Positions 15,789-24,008 of a DNA stretch of 58,945 bases are shown piece by piece. The first letter of the stretch is position 1, and each line of letters begins with the position of its first letter. This DNA is from a virus. The position numbers were made by a program, and so were the translations under genes. The stretch covers positions 1-58,945 of IMG/VR virus record IMGVR_UViG_3300027905_000003. One strand, 5' to 3'. The notes under the pieces were generated by a model. That model had not been told where the DNA came from. It ran no database searches and saw nothing but the letters and a program-made list of their open reading frames with translations.

Positions 15789-17213
15789 ATGCCGCGCAAA
15801 ATCGTGCCATCTGGGGTGCCGAACGTCACCGTCAAGGTGTCCCCGGGCGGGTCTGAAGACAAACCCGAACCCAAACCCGAAGAGTCCGGGGACGAGGAGC
15901 AGCGCCAGGCGGCCGAAGACATCGCCCTCGCACATGAAGAGGCGGCCCGGGGCTCGGTCGGGTGGATCTCGCGGGTCAACGCCACGGGGCAGAAGGCGTA
16001 TGCGGGCGAGGCGCCCTCGCACCGCATCACGCAGAAGTTCCTGGCCGAGAACTACGGGGGCGGGACGTTCGAGATCGAGCATCGTCGCCCGCGCGAAAAA
16101 GGCGGCGGCACCGTGCGCGACTCGGTCGACACGATTCGCGTCGACGACACGATCCCCCCCCGCGTGCCCGCTTGGGTCGCCGTCGAGAAGCCGGTCGCCC
16201 CGAGCCCCAACGGCGTGCCGTCGCCCTCCACGCAGTCGATGAACGATGTCCTCACGACCGGCGTCCTCACCGTCGTCAAATCGATGCAGGATGCGTCGAC
16301 GACGAACGCGCAGTTGACCCAGGCGGCCATCGAGCGCTTGCGCGAGCCCAAAGCGGAAGGACTCACGGTCGAGAAACTGGCCGCCGTCGCCGTCCCGTTC
16401 ATGAGCGGGCTCGCAGCCATCGCGACCGCGATCATCAACCGACCGGTCCCAGCGCCCCCCGACCCCACCGCGATCGCGGTGGCCATCGCCACGTTGACCA
16501 AGCAGAAAGACCCGGCCGAGCTGATAGCCGCCCTGGCCCCGATTCTCCGACCGCCCCCGGGCCCGCCCGCCGATGTCACGCAGCTCGGCGGCATGATCGC
16601 CGCGCTCAAGGGTCTCGTCGATCTCAAGGACTCGCTCTCCCCAGGGAACGGATCAGACACCGGCAATCCGTGGGTGGACTTAGGGAGAGACGTGGCCAAA
16701 GCCTTACCAGAAGTCGCCTCAGTCGCCAAAGCCGCGATGGCACAACGGGCCGCGAATGCCGCGCCCCGGCCGACAGGCGAGACGCTGGTGCCGGCCAACG
16801 GAGCAGGTGGCACCCAGGTCCCTCCGGAGGAGCGTCGCGCTCTCCTGACGCCTGCTGCGGGAGAACCGCTAGGACCGCCGCGTGTCGCCGCGCCGTCCTC
16901 CGTTGTGGTACAACCGCCAGCCCCCGACGTGAACGGAGCCCAGACCGAGGAAGCGATGCTCCGCGTTTTCTTGAAGGGCATCTCGGATGAGATGCTCCAG
17001 CACGCCAAAGCGAACCGGCAACCGGTCCGGATCGCCCAGGCGTTCTTGGATCTGCATGAGCAGTACATCGAGCAGATCGCCTGGTGGGTGGAACAGCCGA
17101 ATTGCGTCGAGAACTTCATGAAAGACTTCCCCGAGTGGCGAGAGCATAAAGCCTGGCTCGAGGAGTTCATCCAGACGATCGACAAGGAGACGCATGAGGC
17201 GCCCCAGCCATGA
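15789..17213 (+). CDS. 474-aa protein with hydrophobic centre, possible structural or assembly protein
   Basis: The acidic N-terminus (EDKPEPKPEESGDEEQ) is followed by SVGWISRVNATGQKAYAG and AENYGGGTFEIEHRRP. I have seen YGGG-type modules in virus proteins, but without a function. A mostly Ala/Ile/Pro central region (residues 190-260) contains MSGLAAIATAIINRPVPAPP and could touch membrane. The C-terminus is a charged helical domain (AFLDLHEQYIEQIAWWVEQP). No enzyme motif. Confidence 0.6.
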   Translation: MPRKIVPSGVPNVTVKVSPGGSEDKPEPKPEESGDEEQRQAAEDIALAHEEAARGSVGWISRVNATGQKAYAGEAPSHRITQKFLAENYGGGTFEIEHRRPREKGGGTVRDSVDTIRVDDTIPPRVPAWVAVEKPVAPSPNGVPSPSTQSMNDVLTTGVLTVVKSMQDASTTNAQLTQAAIERLREPKAEGLTVEKLAAVAVPFMSGLAAIATAIINRPVPAPPDPTAIAVAIATLTKQKDPAELIAALAPILRPPPGPPADVTQLGGMIAALKGLVDLKDSLSPGNGSDTGNPWVDLGRDVAKALPEVASVAKAAMAQRAANAAPRPTGETLVPANGAGGTQVPPEERRALLTPAAGEPLGPPRVAAPSSVVVQPPAPDVNGAQTEEAMLRVFLKGISDEMLQHAKANRQPVRIAQAFLDLHEQYIEQIAWWVEQPNCVENFMKDFPEWREHKAWLEEFIQTIDKETHEAPQP

Positions 17214-17560
17214 AAATCGCGCTCATGATCGACATCTCGCCGACGACGAACGGACCATCGAGATGCACCCATGGTCTGAGCGGAGAGGACTTCGGGCATC
17301 CCTGGATTCGGGTGCGGTTCGCCCGAGCGGATAGCACGGGGCGACTGTCCTATGTCGACATCACGTGCGAACGATGCTCGATGACGCTCCCCTGTCTCGT
17401 CTTCGACGTCCCACAAGTCTTCGACATGGGTGGGTCCGCCATCCCGTGGCTCGAACAGGATAAGGCCCGGATGGCGGATCTCAAGCGGCAGATCGAGCAG
17501 TTGCAATCAGCACGGCGGGAACTCAAGACATTGGCGGCGCAAGAGGCAACCGAACCATGA
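17210..17560 (+). CDS. Unknown 116-aa protein with CxxC and coiled coil
   Basis: ATGA coupled. CERCSMTLPCLVFDV in the middle, then a C-terminal coiled coil (DLKRQIEQLQSARRELKTL). Precedes the vWA gene by 10 bases. Function unknown. Confidence 0.55.
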   Translation: MKIALMIDISPTTNGPSRCTHGLSGEDFGHPWIRVRFARADSTGRLSYVDITCERCSMTLPCLVFDVPQVFDMGGSAIPWLEQDKARMADLKRQIEQLQSARRELKTLAAQEATEP

Positions 17561-17570
17561 GGATTCACTG

Positions 17571-18311
17571 ATGACCGAGAAGCTGACGTACGTGTACGTG
17601 GTCGTCGACCGATCCGGGTCGATGGGGTCGATCCGACGCGCTGCGTGGAGCGGGATCAACGAAGTGATCGGCGCCATCCAGTCCAATGCGGCGGCCGCCG
17701 GCGGGACGACAATCGCCTCCGTCATCCAATTCGACTCTCCCGAGTATGGCCCCGTCGAGTGGCTCTACGATCACGTGGACGCCGTGAGCTTGCAGCCGAT
17801 CGCGGAGGCCGCCTACGCCCCGCGGGGCTCCACCGCGCTTTATGACGCGCTCAAGGCCGTGTTGGTCAAAGGTGAGTCGCAGCGCACGACTGACGATACG
17901 GGATTCTTGGTTACGGTCATCTCGGACGGCGAAGAGAACGCCTCTACCGAGATCGATGGCAAAACAATCAAGGCCGAGATCGCACGATTAGAGGCGACCA
18001 AGAAGTGGACCTTCGCCTACATGCTGGCGAACGTGAAGATCGGGGATGTCCAACGGGATCTCGGTGCCCAGTTGGGGAGCACCCGGAACTTCGCGGCGAC
18101 GCAAATCGGCACGGCCACGGCGTCACACGCGATGGCGGACGCGGTCGGGACCTACATGTCGTCCACGCGATCGTCGGGGCAGACCTCGTCGGATTCGTTC
18201 TACGATGATGCCGAGGCCGAGCGGGAAAAACGGGCATCGCAGGCGGCGAAGGACCCGAAGCCGTTGGACGCCATCTCGCGCGTCATCGGCCGGAGAGACG
18301 CCAAGCCGTGA
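17571..18311 (+). CDS. von Willebrand factor A domain protein
   Basis: 246 residues. The MIDAS metal site is complete: DRSGSMG (DxSxS at 13-17), the Thr in GSTALYDAL, and the Asp in ISDGEEN. VWA domains bind protein partners through Mg2+. The C-terminal 50 residues are charged (DDAEAEREKRASQAAKD). It differs from the vWA half of the Ro60 protein at 55110, so the circle carries two. A role in virion assembly or as a stress/defence partner is open. Confidence 0.8.
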   Translation: MTEKLTYVYVVVDRSGSMGSIRRAAWSGINEVIGAIQSNAAAAGGTTIASVIQFDSPEYGPVEWLYDHVDAVSLQPIAEAAYAPRGSTALYDALKAVLVKGESQRTTDDTGFLVTVISDGEENASTEIDGKTIKAEIARLEATKKWTFAYMLANVKIGDVQRDLGAQLGSTRNFAATQIGTATASHAMADAVGTYMSSTRSSGQTSSDSFYDDAEAEREKRASQAAKDPKPLDAISRVIGRRDAKP

Positions 18312-18634
18312 CCGCCCGCTTCTCCGTCTCCGTCGAGGTCGAGGACGAGCCCGCCCAGGCGATGATGCGGGTGCTCGTCAAACTTCTGAGTTTCGATCAG
18401 ACCGACGGCGGGCTCAAGCCGCCCGGCATCCGCGTCATCGGACTCCAGTACGCGCCGGATTTCTCGCCGAGCTACCCCGGTCTCGTCGGTCCCGGAGCCA
18501 TCGTCTCGTCGAACTTCGGTCCCTCGCCGCTCGATGAGCAGAACCGGCTCATGGCCGAGTTTCTGGAAGTGGCGAAGAAGCAACTGAAACAGCAAAAGGG
18601 AGACGATGAGGACTGGAAGGGGGACGACGCATGA
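18308..18634 (+). CDS. Unknown protein, tandem paralogue A
   Basis: 108 residues, GTGA coupled to the vWA gene. It opens MTARFSVSVEVEDEPAQAMM and ends with RLMAEFLEVAKKQLKQQKG then DEDWKG. The next gene repeats both ends, so this is a tandem duplication. The N-terminal ferredoxin-like beta-alpha pattern may mediate pairing. Confidence 0.65.
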   Translation: MTARFSVSVEVEDEPAQAMMRVLVKLLSFDQTDGGLKPPGIRVIGLQYAPDFSPSYPGLVGPGAIVSSNFGPSPLDEQNRLMAEFLEVAKKQLKQQKGDDEDWKGDDA

Positions 18635-18882
18635 TCGCTCGGTTCTCTCTCACCGTGGAGGTCGAGGCGGATTCTCCATCGCACGCCATCGGTCTCGCGC
18701 TCTCGACGATCGAGCAGGAGAAGCGCTGGGCGATCCGGGTGACGGGGATTCTCTACCCATCGGTTCGCGAGGAGAGCCCGGATGCGACCCGCCTCATGGC
18801 CGAATACCTCGACGTCGCGAAAAAGCAGTTACGGAACTTGAACGAGGATGAAGACTGGAAGGGCGGGGAGGGCGAACCCTAG
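18631..18882 (+). CDS. Unknown protein, tandem paralogue B
   Basis: 83 residues. Opens MIARFSLTVEVEADSPSHAI and ends RLMAEYLDVAKKQLRNL with DEDWKGG, matching the upstream gene at both ends but lacking its middle insert. ATGA coupled. Confidence 0.65.
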   Translation: MIARFSLTVEVEADSPSHAIGLALSTIEQEKRWAIRVTGILYPSVREESPDATRLMAEYLDVAKKQLRNLNEDEDWKGGEGEP

Positions 18883-18886
18883 CGCC

Positions 18887-19036
18887 ATGTGCTTCACCCC
18901 CGCTGAACTCCTCTTAGGGATGCTCGCCTCGTGCGCGATCGGCATCATCGTCGGCGCCGTGATCGAGAGCCGGCTCCGTGTGCAAGAAGATGAGAAAGAT
19001 GCGAACGCCTCTCAGTCTGGAGATCCGTTGACGTGA
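18887..19036 (+). CDS. 49-aa membrane peptide
   Basis: One transmembrane helix (LLLGMLASCAIGIIVGAVI) followed by a charged tail. Coupled to the next gene by GTGA. Resembles small phage membrane peptides such as Rz1- or holin-like helpers in size only; function unknown. Confidence 0.5.
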   Translation: MCFTPAELLLGMLASCAIGIIVGAVIESRLRVQEDEKDANASQSGDPLT

Positions 19037-19353
19037 AGTGGAAAGAATTCTTAGCTCTGGCTGAGCAGGCCGTGGAACTGACCGGGGACCCGGCCGGGAA
19101 TCCGGAGATGAAGATCGCCTTCTTAGGGACCGAGGCGAACATGAATGCCACGCGAGCCGTGAGCCGCGAAGTCGCCTTCATCGCCGCACCGGCCTCCCTG
19201 CCCTTTGCACAAGTGCAAGGCGCGCCCAAGCCCGAAGGCCAGTCGCCAACCGCCAATCAGTTCGACGAGATCCCGGCGACGATCGCCGTTCAGCCGAAGA
19301 TGCTTTTGATCGAACTGTTCCCGCAGGGGCCCGTGAAAGGGACGGCGAAGTGA
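19033..19353 (+). CDS. Unknown 106-aa protein
   Basis: GTG coupled. A helical start (WKEFLALAEQAVELTGDPAG) then beta strands rich in Ala and Pro (EVAFIAAPASLPFAQVQG). Soluble. Function unknown. Confidence 0.55.
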   Translation: MKWKEFLALAEQAVELTGDPAGNPEMKIAFLGTEANMNATRAVSREVAFIAAPASLPFAQVQGAPKPEGQSPTANQFDEIPATIAVQPKMLLIELFPQGPVKGTAK

Positions 19354-19733
19354 GTGAAACAGACACACTCCCAGATGTTGCCGAGGAGCAAGCGAGCGAT
19401 CGCCGATTGCCCGACATCCACGTGTTGCTAGGATTGCTGTCGGCCGCGTGCGCCCGCGCCGATGCCATCGGCTACGTCGTGATCGATGCGCCGGACGCTG
19501 AGGCACCGAGAGCCGCACACGAGACCCCACCCCGCACGTTCGTCACCTCGCATCTGGGACGTGCCGATCGATGCTCGCACTTCACGGCGATCGGCCTCTT
19601 GTCCGGCGGTGAGGCCCTGGAGCGCCTACGCCTCATGGAGTGGGACGGACAATCGCGGCGTGCGCGAGAGAACAATAAGGCCGATGCGAAGTCAGCCGAT
19701 GAGAAGTCAGAGGAGCTTTCCGATGCCCGATGA
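19350..19733 (+). CDS. Unknown 127-aa protein
   Basis: GTGA coupled. HVLLGLLSAACARADAIGYV is the hydrophobic core; the C-terminus is Lys/Glu/Ala-rich (NNKADAKSADEKSEELSDAR). The last codons fall in the 32-bp junction repeat, so SDAR is shared with the next protein. Confidence 0.55.
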   Translation: MSETDTLPDVAEEQASDRRLPDIHVLLGLLSAACARADAIGYVVIDAPDAEAPRAAHETPPRTFVTSHLGRADRCSHFTAIGLLSGGEALERLRLMEWDGQSRRARENNKADAKSADEKSEELSDAR

Positions 19734-20027
19734 GCGTGAGATGGCCGAGACAACGACCCATGCCAACCGCCACTATACCGCCGCCGACGGGCCGTGGATC
19801 AGAGACCACGGTCGCCGCATGATCAAGCGACCGCACCCCGTCTACGCGCTCGGTCCGATGGAGCACGCGTTCACCGTCGACACGAACGAAGGCCGACTGG
19901 CTGGCAACGTCGGTGATTTCGTGGCCCACGACCCGATGTCGGGGCACGTCTGGCCGATCGCCGCCTCGTATGTCGAGCAGCATTATGATGAGGTATCCGA
20001 TGCCCGATGAGCGTGAGATGGCCGAGA
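19719..20027. repeat. 32-bp direct repeats bracketing one cistron
   Basis: An identical 32-bp sequence starts at 19719 and again at 19996 (277 bp apart). Each copy covers the end of one gene (SDAR-stop) and the start of the next (MPDEREMAE). The cistron between them could be lost or gained by recombination without changing the flanking coupling. Confidence 0.85.
19723..20010 (+). CDS. Unknown 95-aa protein within a repeat-bracketed cassette
   Basis: Opens MPDEREMAET and ends SDAR, both encoded by the bracketing repeats. The unique part is TADGPWIRDHGRRMIKRPH-like and beta-rich (EHAFTVDTNEGRLAGNVGD). Soluble. Function unknown. Confidence 0.6.
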   Translation: MPDEREMAETTTHANRHYTAADGPWIRDHGRRMIKRPHPVYALGPMEHAFTVDTNEGRLAGNVGDFVAHDPMSGHVWPIAASYVEQHYDEVSDAR

Positions 20028-20413
20028 TCAACGAAGCCATCCAACCCCAAGAGCCACTCCTGCCCCGGGCTGAACGACGTCGGATCGCCCGAGAGCAACC
20101 CGTCTCCGATCGGTTCACTGGGGTCAAGCGGTGTGACCGATGTGGGTTTCAGGTGGAGTTAGAACGCGAGCCCATCCCTGAGCGATGCGATGGGTGTGGG
20201 TTCCGCTACGACACCACGGTCCAGGCGCCGGAAGACTACGACCAGGTGGGATCGGGGATCGAATCGAGCGCGTTGAAGCGCCGGCACGCCGCAGCCGTCG
20301 AAGGCGTGGGCGGCGCGATAGAGCTCTTAGCCGAAGGGGTCAACCGGTTGGCGGACGTCTTTGGGGATATCGGAGAAGCGGTCGCGCAACGGATAGGGAA
20401 GGCGGGACGGTAG
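20000..20413 (+). CDS. Zinc-ribbon protein with helical tail
   Basis: 137 residues, also beginning MPDEREMAE. Two knuckles, CDRCGFQVELE and CDGCGFRYD, make a clear four-Cys ribbon. The C-terminus is an amphipathic helix (IELLAEGVNRLADVFGDIGE). Last gene before the first G-biased array. Confidence 0.65.
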   Translation: MPDEREMAEINEAIQPQEPLLPRAERRRIAREQPVSDRFTGVKRCDRCGFQVELEREPIPERCDGCGFRYDTTVQAPEDYDQVGSGIESSALKRRHAAAVEGVGGAIELLAEGVNRLADVFGDIGEAVAQRIGKAGR

Positions 20414-21042
20414 TTAGTGCACGCGGGGTCGCGGAGTGCGGGGAGTGCGTGGCCAGCGTGGGGTCGGGTTGTGAATCGCAGGCAAGTCGGGCGTAGGCGT
20501 GGCACGCGCTGTCATGGGGATCGGCGCGGCGGCACCTCGATGGGATGTTGATGCGTCGTGAGGCGAAGATCTGGCGAGGCGGCGCGGCGGGCCGGACAGC
20601 GTTGGGGTTGCGCAGCGTTCGTGGGGCGTGGGGTCGGGCAGCGTAGCGCTCGGGCAGCTCGGCGTAGCGCTTCGTCGGGGAGGGGGGGGCGGGCAAGGCA
20701 GGCTATGGGTTGTGTTGCACGCGGGAAGGGTCGCGTCGGGTCGGATAGGCGTGGCTGTCGCGGGGAAAGTCGGTGGGCGGATTCGCGTGGCCGTGCGCAG
20801 CGAGGGGCAGTTGATCGTGGGAGTGCGTTGCGACTGCGTGGTGCAGGCTTGGGTGGCGACGGGTTGGTGGGGCTGGCAGGGGACTGCGTGGTGGTGCGAA
20901 GTCGGGCGTTGACGAGCGATGGCAGGACGAGTCGGGGCGGTCGACGGATCGGGAAGCCGTGGGGCAACGCCGGCGATGGCGTCGCGTAGGACGGATGATC
21001 CAAGATGCTATGGCCAAACACTCAACGAGTGAGAGATCCGTT
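20414..21042. repeat. G-biased non-coding array A
   Basis: About 630 bases with extreme G-over-C bias on the + strand. It is built from short irregular words such as GCGTGG, GTCGGGC, GGCGTAG and GGTTGTG, without a fixed period. Reading frames here are low-complexity and not supported. It lies directly 5' of the gene at 21108 and has a counterpart 3' of it. Composition differs sharply from every gene around it. Confidence 0.75.
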
Positions 21043-21107
21043 CATGCGACAGTCAACGATGGACCCGCCCGCAACCAAGCGGCGCGCGAAGAAAGAACCC
21101 GGAGGCC

Positions 21108-21599
21108 GTGAAGGCCAAGGGCGAAGCGGCCAAGGCGAAGAAAGAAGATGACTTGGAGAGCTACATCTTCCGCACGCCGGAAGGCTACATCGGCGTCCCG
21201 TCGCTCTACATCTGCTCGGCGCTGGCCGATGCCGGTCGCTCGATGCAGGACCCGAGATCGCCCCGGAAATCCTTCCGCGATCTCTTGCGCGCGATCTTGA
21301 TCCCCCTCCCCACGCCGGACCACGTATGCCCGTTCTTGCCGGTGACGAAAGAGTGGGAATTTCTGCATAAAGGGCGCGTCGTCGTGCAACGGTCGGCGAT
21401 CACGCGGTCACGGCCGGCGTTCCGCGAGGGATGGCGGATCGCGTTCGATACGCTCATCAATGCCCCCGAGTACTTGCCGCCCGAGCGGTTGGCGGAACTC
21501 ATCAACACGTGCGGGAAACTCAACGGGTTCGCCGATCATCGGCCGAGTTACGGGCGATTCGTGCTGAGTGGATTCGAGACACGAAAATACGACAAGTAG
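21108..21599 (+). CDS. Phage protein of array-flanked family
   Basis: 163 residues: FRTPEGYIGVPSLYICSALA, QDPRSPRKSFRDLLRAI, RVVVQRSAITRSRPAFREGW and NGFADHRPSYGRF. I recall this pattern (RRVVVQRSAVTR, GW, RP-GRF) as a widespread phage protein of unknown function. The start is uncertain: GTG 21108 has GGAGG only two bases upstream, while ATG 21043 lies in another frame that ends at 21150, so a frameshift is possible. Flanked on both sides by G-biased arrays. Confidence 0.75.
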   Translation: MKAKGEAAKAKKEDDLESYIFRTPEGYIGVPSLYICSALADAGRSMQDPRSPRKSFRDLLRAILIPLPTPDHVCPFLPVTKEWEFLHKGRVVVQRSAITRSRPAFREGWRIAFDTLINAPEYLPPERLAELINTCGKLNGFADHRPSYGRFVLSGFETRKYDK

Positions 21600-21959
21600 G
21601 CGGGACGGGACGGATGGCGTCGGCGGTCCGGGCCGCGCAGGGCGAAGCGGTTGCGCTGCCGCGCGCGGCGAAGCTGAGTGCCGCGGTGTGGAGAATGGCG
21701 ATGAGTTGCGAGGGATCAGCACAGCGTTGGCTGTCGACGGCGTGCGATGCGGGACGTGGCGACGGGCCGGGAATCGAGGGGCGTGGGGGCACGTGGCCTA
21801 GCCATGGAGTACGAGGCCAAGCAAAGTGCCGGTAAGGCGATCGGGGCGTCGGGCCGCGTGGGGATCGGTGGCGTGGCGGAGGGTTTGCGCAGTGGCGCGA
21901 AGCGATGCGAAGGGGGAGCGGCTAGACATCTTCTCGGGTTCGACGATAGGTTGGAAGAC
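21600..21959. repeat. G-biased non-coding array B
   Basis: About 325 bases (21600-21925) of the same G-rich, C-poor irregular words as array A (GCGAAGC, GGCGTCGG, GTGGCGG), then normal sequence to the next start at 21960. No supported gene. It begins directly at the stop codon of the 21108 gene. Confidence 0.7.
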
Positions 21960-22532
21960 ATGCCCTACGCCCTCCGGCTCGGATGCTCGACGCCTGGTCA
22001 AGTCCCCTTCCCGATCACCACCCGTCGGATGCACATCGGTTCGGGCGAGCGCGGAAATTGGACGTCGATCGGCGAAGCGCGTGCTGCCATTAACGGGCCG
22101 GAAGGCAGCAGTGATTTCCTCGTGCGCCAGACCGCCGTCGACGTCACGATGGGATGCGCACACGATGACCCGGCGTGTCTCGTGGGTGCGCTCAAGGGTT
22201 TCTTAGGCACCATCCCCTTCATTCCGGATGACCTCGGCAATCAGGAGCTGTTCAAGCCGCGGCTCTCGCTCTTGATCCATCAGGAGGGGCGCCATCGCAT
22301 CTCGTGCTACAGCATCGCGACCTTGGGCGCGGCACTCGCCAAGGCTATCGCACTTCAGCCTGCCTTTATGGTTCTCGCCTTTGAAAACGGGCCGCCGATC
22401 TTCACGCACATCTACGCGATCGCACGGGATGTGGAGAGCGATGAGGGATTCTACGACCTCGATTCGACCAACCGATTTCAGCGGGGATCACGAGCGGCGC
22501 CGATTGCCCGGTGGCGGATGATCCCGATTTAG
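21960..22532 (+). CDS. Predicted transglutaminase/papain-fold protein
   Basis: 190 residues. The order Cys (RISCYSIATLGAALAKAIAL), His (PPIFTHIYAIARD) and Asp (GFYDLDSTN) with these spacings matches the transglutaminase-like fold. In that family DCDD is usual at the Cys; here it is SCYS, so activity is less certain. Could be a maturation peptidase or peptidoglycan-linked enzyme. The 3' end carries the first copy of a 19-bp junction repeat. Confidence 0.55.
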   Translation: MPYALRLGCSTPGQVPFPITTRRMHIGSGERGNWTSIGEARAAINGPEGSSDFLVRQTAVDVTMGCAHDDPACLVGALKGFLGTIPFIPDDLGNQELFKPRLSLLIHQEGRHRISCYSIATLGAALAKAIALQPAFMVLAFENGPPIFTHIYAIARDVESDEGFYDLDSTNRFQRGSRAAPIARWRMIPI

Positions 22533-22540
22533 GAGGGAGT

Positions 22541-22981
22541 ATGCAGGAAGAAAAAGACATGACCCTCGACGAAGCGGAAGCCCGCCACGAGGAGGTCATG
22601 TTGGAGATGGCGGGCATCAAGGCGCAGATCGCCGCCGCGAAGGCGCACGTGCACACCACGGGGGAGTACGCCGACGCCGGGTGGTTCGCCAAGGCGTCAA
22701 GCGCGCTCCGGTACAAGCAAGCCGAGCATCAACGTCTTCAACTGCTCTGCGGCCGGTTGCGGCGGGAGGAGAAACGGAATGGCGTCCGGCCGAATCTTGA
22801 GGCAAGGCGCGAACGCGCCATCAAGGGCAAATTTCACGAACTGGTGCGAGACGAACTGGGCGACGAACTGTACGAGTGGATGTGGGAGGAAGCGCGGCGA
22901 CTCGTGGCGGCATCGCCACCGGACGACGACAACGATGGCTACGAGTTCGCGATCGAGAACCGAATTGCCGGTGGCGGATGA
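22541..22981 (+). CDS. Unknown coiled-coil protein in a repeat-bracketed cassette
   Basis: GGAGG 8 bases upstream of the ATG. 146 residues, long helices (LDEAEARHEEVMLEMAGIKA, FHELVRDELGDELYEWMWEE). It ends ENRIAGGG using the same 19-bp sequence that ends the previous gene in another frame (22508 and 22968). Soluble. Confidence 0.6.
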   Translation: MQEEKDMTLDEAEARHEEVMLEMAGIKAQIAAAKAHVHTTGEYADAGWFAKASSALRYKQAEHQRLQLLCGRLRREEKRNGVRPNLEARRERAIKGKFHELVRDELGDELYEWMWEEARRLVAASPPDDDNDGYEFAIENRIAGGG

Positions 22982-22988
22982 TCCCGGT

Positions 22989-23102
22989 ATGACCACCAAG
23001 TACGTCACGATTCCCGTACTCGACCGGGAGCACAATGTCCGGTTGGGGGAATCTCTCTTGGTGCACGCGGTGCGATGCTTCGTGGTCTCTTTCTGGCCCT
23101 GA
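22989..23102 (+). CDS. 37-aa peptide
   Basis: MTTKYVTIPVLDREHNVRLG then a hydrophobic end (CFVVSFWP). Begins 7 bases after the previous stop. The 160 bases that follow are non-coding with no clear signal. Weakly supported. Confidence 0.35.
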   Translation: MTTKYVTIPVLDREHNVRLGESLLVHAVRCFVVSFWP

Positions 23103-23263
23103 TCGGTTGTCGTGTGCGCACGGCATCATGAACTAGGACAGCGTTCCGAGTCGTATCGCCCCGCCTCTCCCATTATCAACGGGTGCGTCTCATTTAAAGA
23201 CAAGCGTCGGATCTTGGCGATACAGAAACGACTGGCGCACTATGTCCTCAATCCGCAATCGCA

Positions 23264-23743
23264 ATGAACCGCTTCGATCGGGCCATCCTCTGGCTGGCGG
23301 ACCGGATGCCGATGAGTCTCGCGCTTGGCGGCCCGATGGGATTCGCGTGGGGATTCGTGTGCAGTCTCCTCTTGCCTCGTGTCGTGCCGCGTAACGGCAC
23401 CGGCCACTGGATCGGCTACGCGCTCATGCTTGTCTCGGGGTTTCTCTTTGGCATGGCGGGCGGACGGTGGCAAACCCGCTGGATGCACCGACTCGGCATC
23501 GACCGCTGCACGGACTGCTTTCGCATCGGCCGCTGGGCGATCCGCGTCGTCTGTCGTGCTGATGATTCACTGGCGATCCCGGAACCGCCTCCTTCGTGGC
23601 AAGGCGGATGCTGGTGCCAGCGACACGCCATGGTACATCTCCTGAAATTAATCGGACCGTATCACAACGAGGTCTCCCTCGTGCCGTATGATCGGAACTG
23701 GGGACGGCTGGTGAATGAAGAAAGGGAGCGACGGGGCGCATGA
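23264..23743 (+). CDS. Two-helix membrane protein with Cys-rich tail
   Basis: 159 residues. Two transmembrane helices (FAWGFVCSLLLPRVV, IGYALMLVSGFLFGMA), then a cytosolic part with CTDCFRIGRW and WCQRHAM, which may bind metal. Coupled by ATGA. Function unknown. Confidence 0.6.
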   Translation: MNRFDRAILWLADRMPMSLALGGPMGFAWGFVCSLLLPRVVPRNGTGHWIGYALMLVSGFLFGMAGGRWQTRWMHRLGIDRCTDCFRIGRWAIRVVCRADDSLAIPEPPPSWQGGCWCQRHAMVHLLKLIGPYHNEVSLVPYDRNWGRLVNEERERRGA

Positions 23744-24006
23744 GTGTTTCGGTTGAGGAGCAAATCGATCGGCTGATCCGGCAACGGGATGGCGCGCGGC
23801 AGACCGTGCTGTCGATCGTGCGCGATATCGAGAGCCTTCGCGCGGATCTCGGGGGCGCCATCTTCGGGGATCAGTTCCACGGCCACGTCATGTGGTGCGA
23901 GAACTGCGGATTGCCGGCTCGCTCGCTCGCGTATCAGGCCAATCGGGGGATCGCCGTGTGCCGGCGATGCGTCCTGCCGACGGATTCGGTGCAGCCAACG
24001 ACTTGA
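23740..24006 (+). CDS. Coiled-coil zinc-knuckle protein
   Basis: 88 residues: an N-terminal coiled coil (VEEQIDRLIRQRDGARQTV) then WCENCGLPARS and VCRRCVLP, four Cys of a zinc ribbon. Layout typical of small phage TraR/DksA-like proteins, but the family motif is not certain. Confidence 0.6.
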   Translation: MSVSVEEQIDRLIRQRDGARQTVLSIVRDIESLRADLGGAIFGDQFHGHVMWCENCGLPARSLAYQANRGIAVCRRCVLPTDSVQPTT

Positions 24007-24008
24007 CG

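Noticed and set aside
16052-17506. 484-aa minus-strand reading frame
   Set aside because: Antisense to the 474-aa gene; no motif and no ribosome site.
20558-20989. 143-aa frame in the G-biased array
   Set aside because: Composition follows the array (Gly/Arg/Ala only), no ribosome site, no domain.
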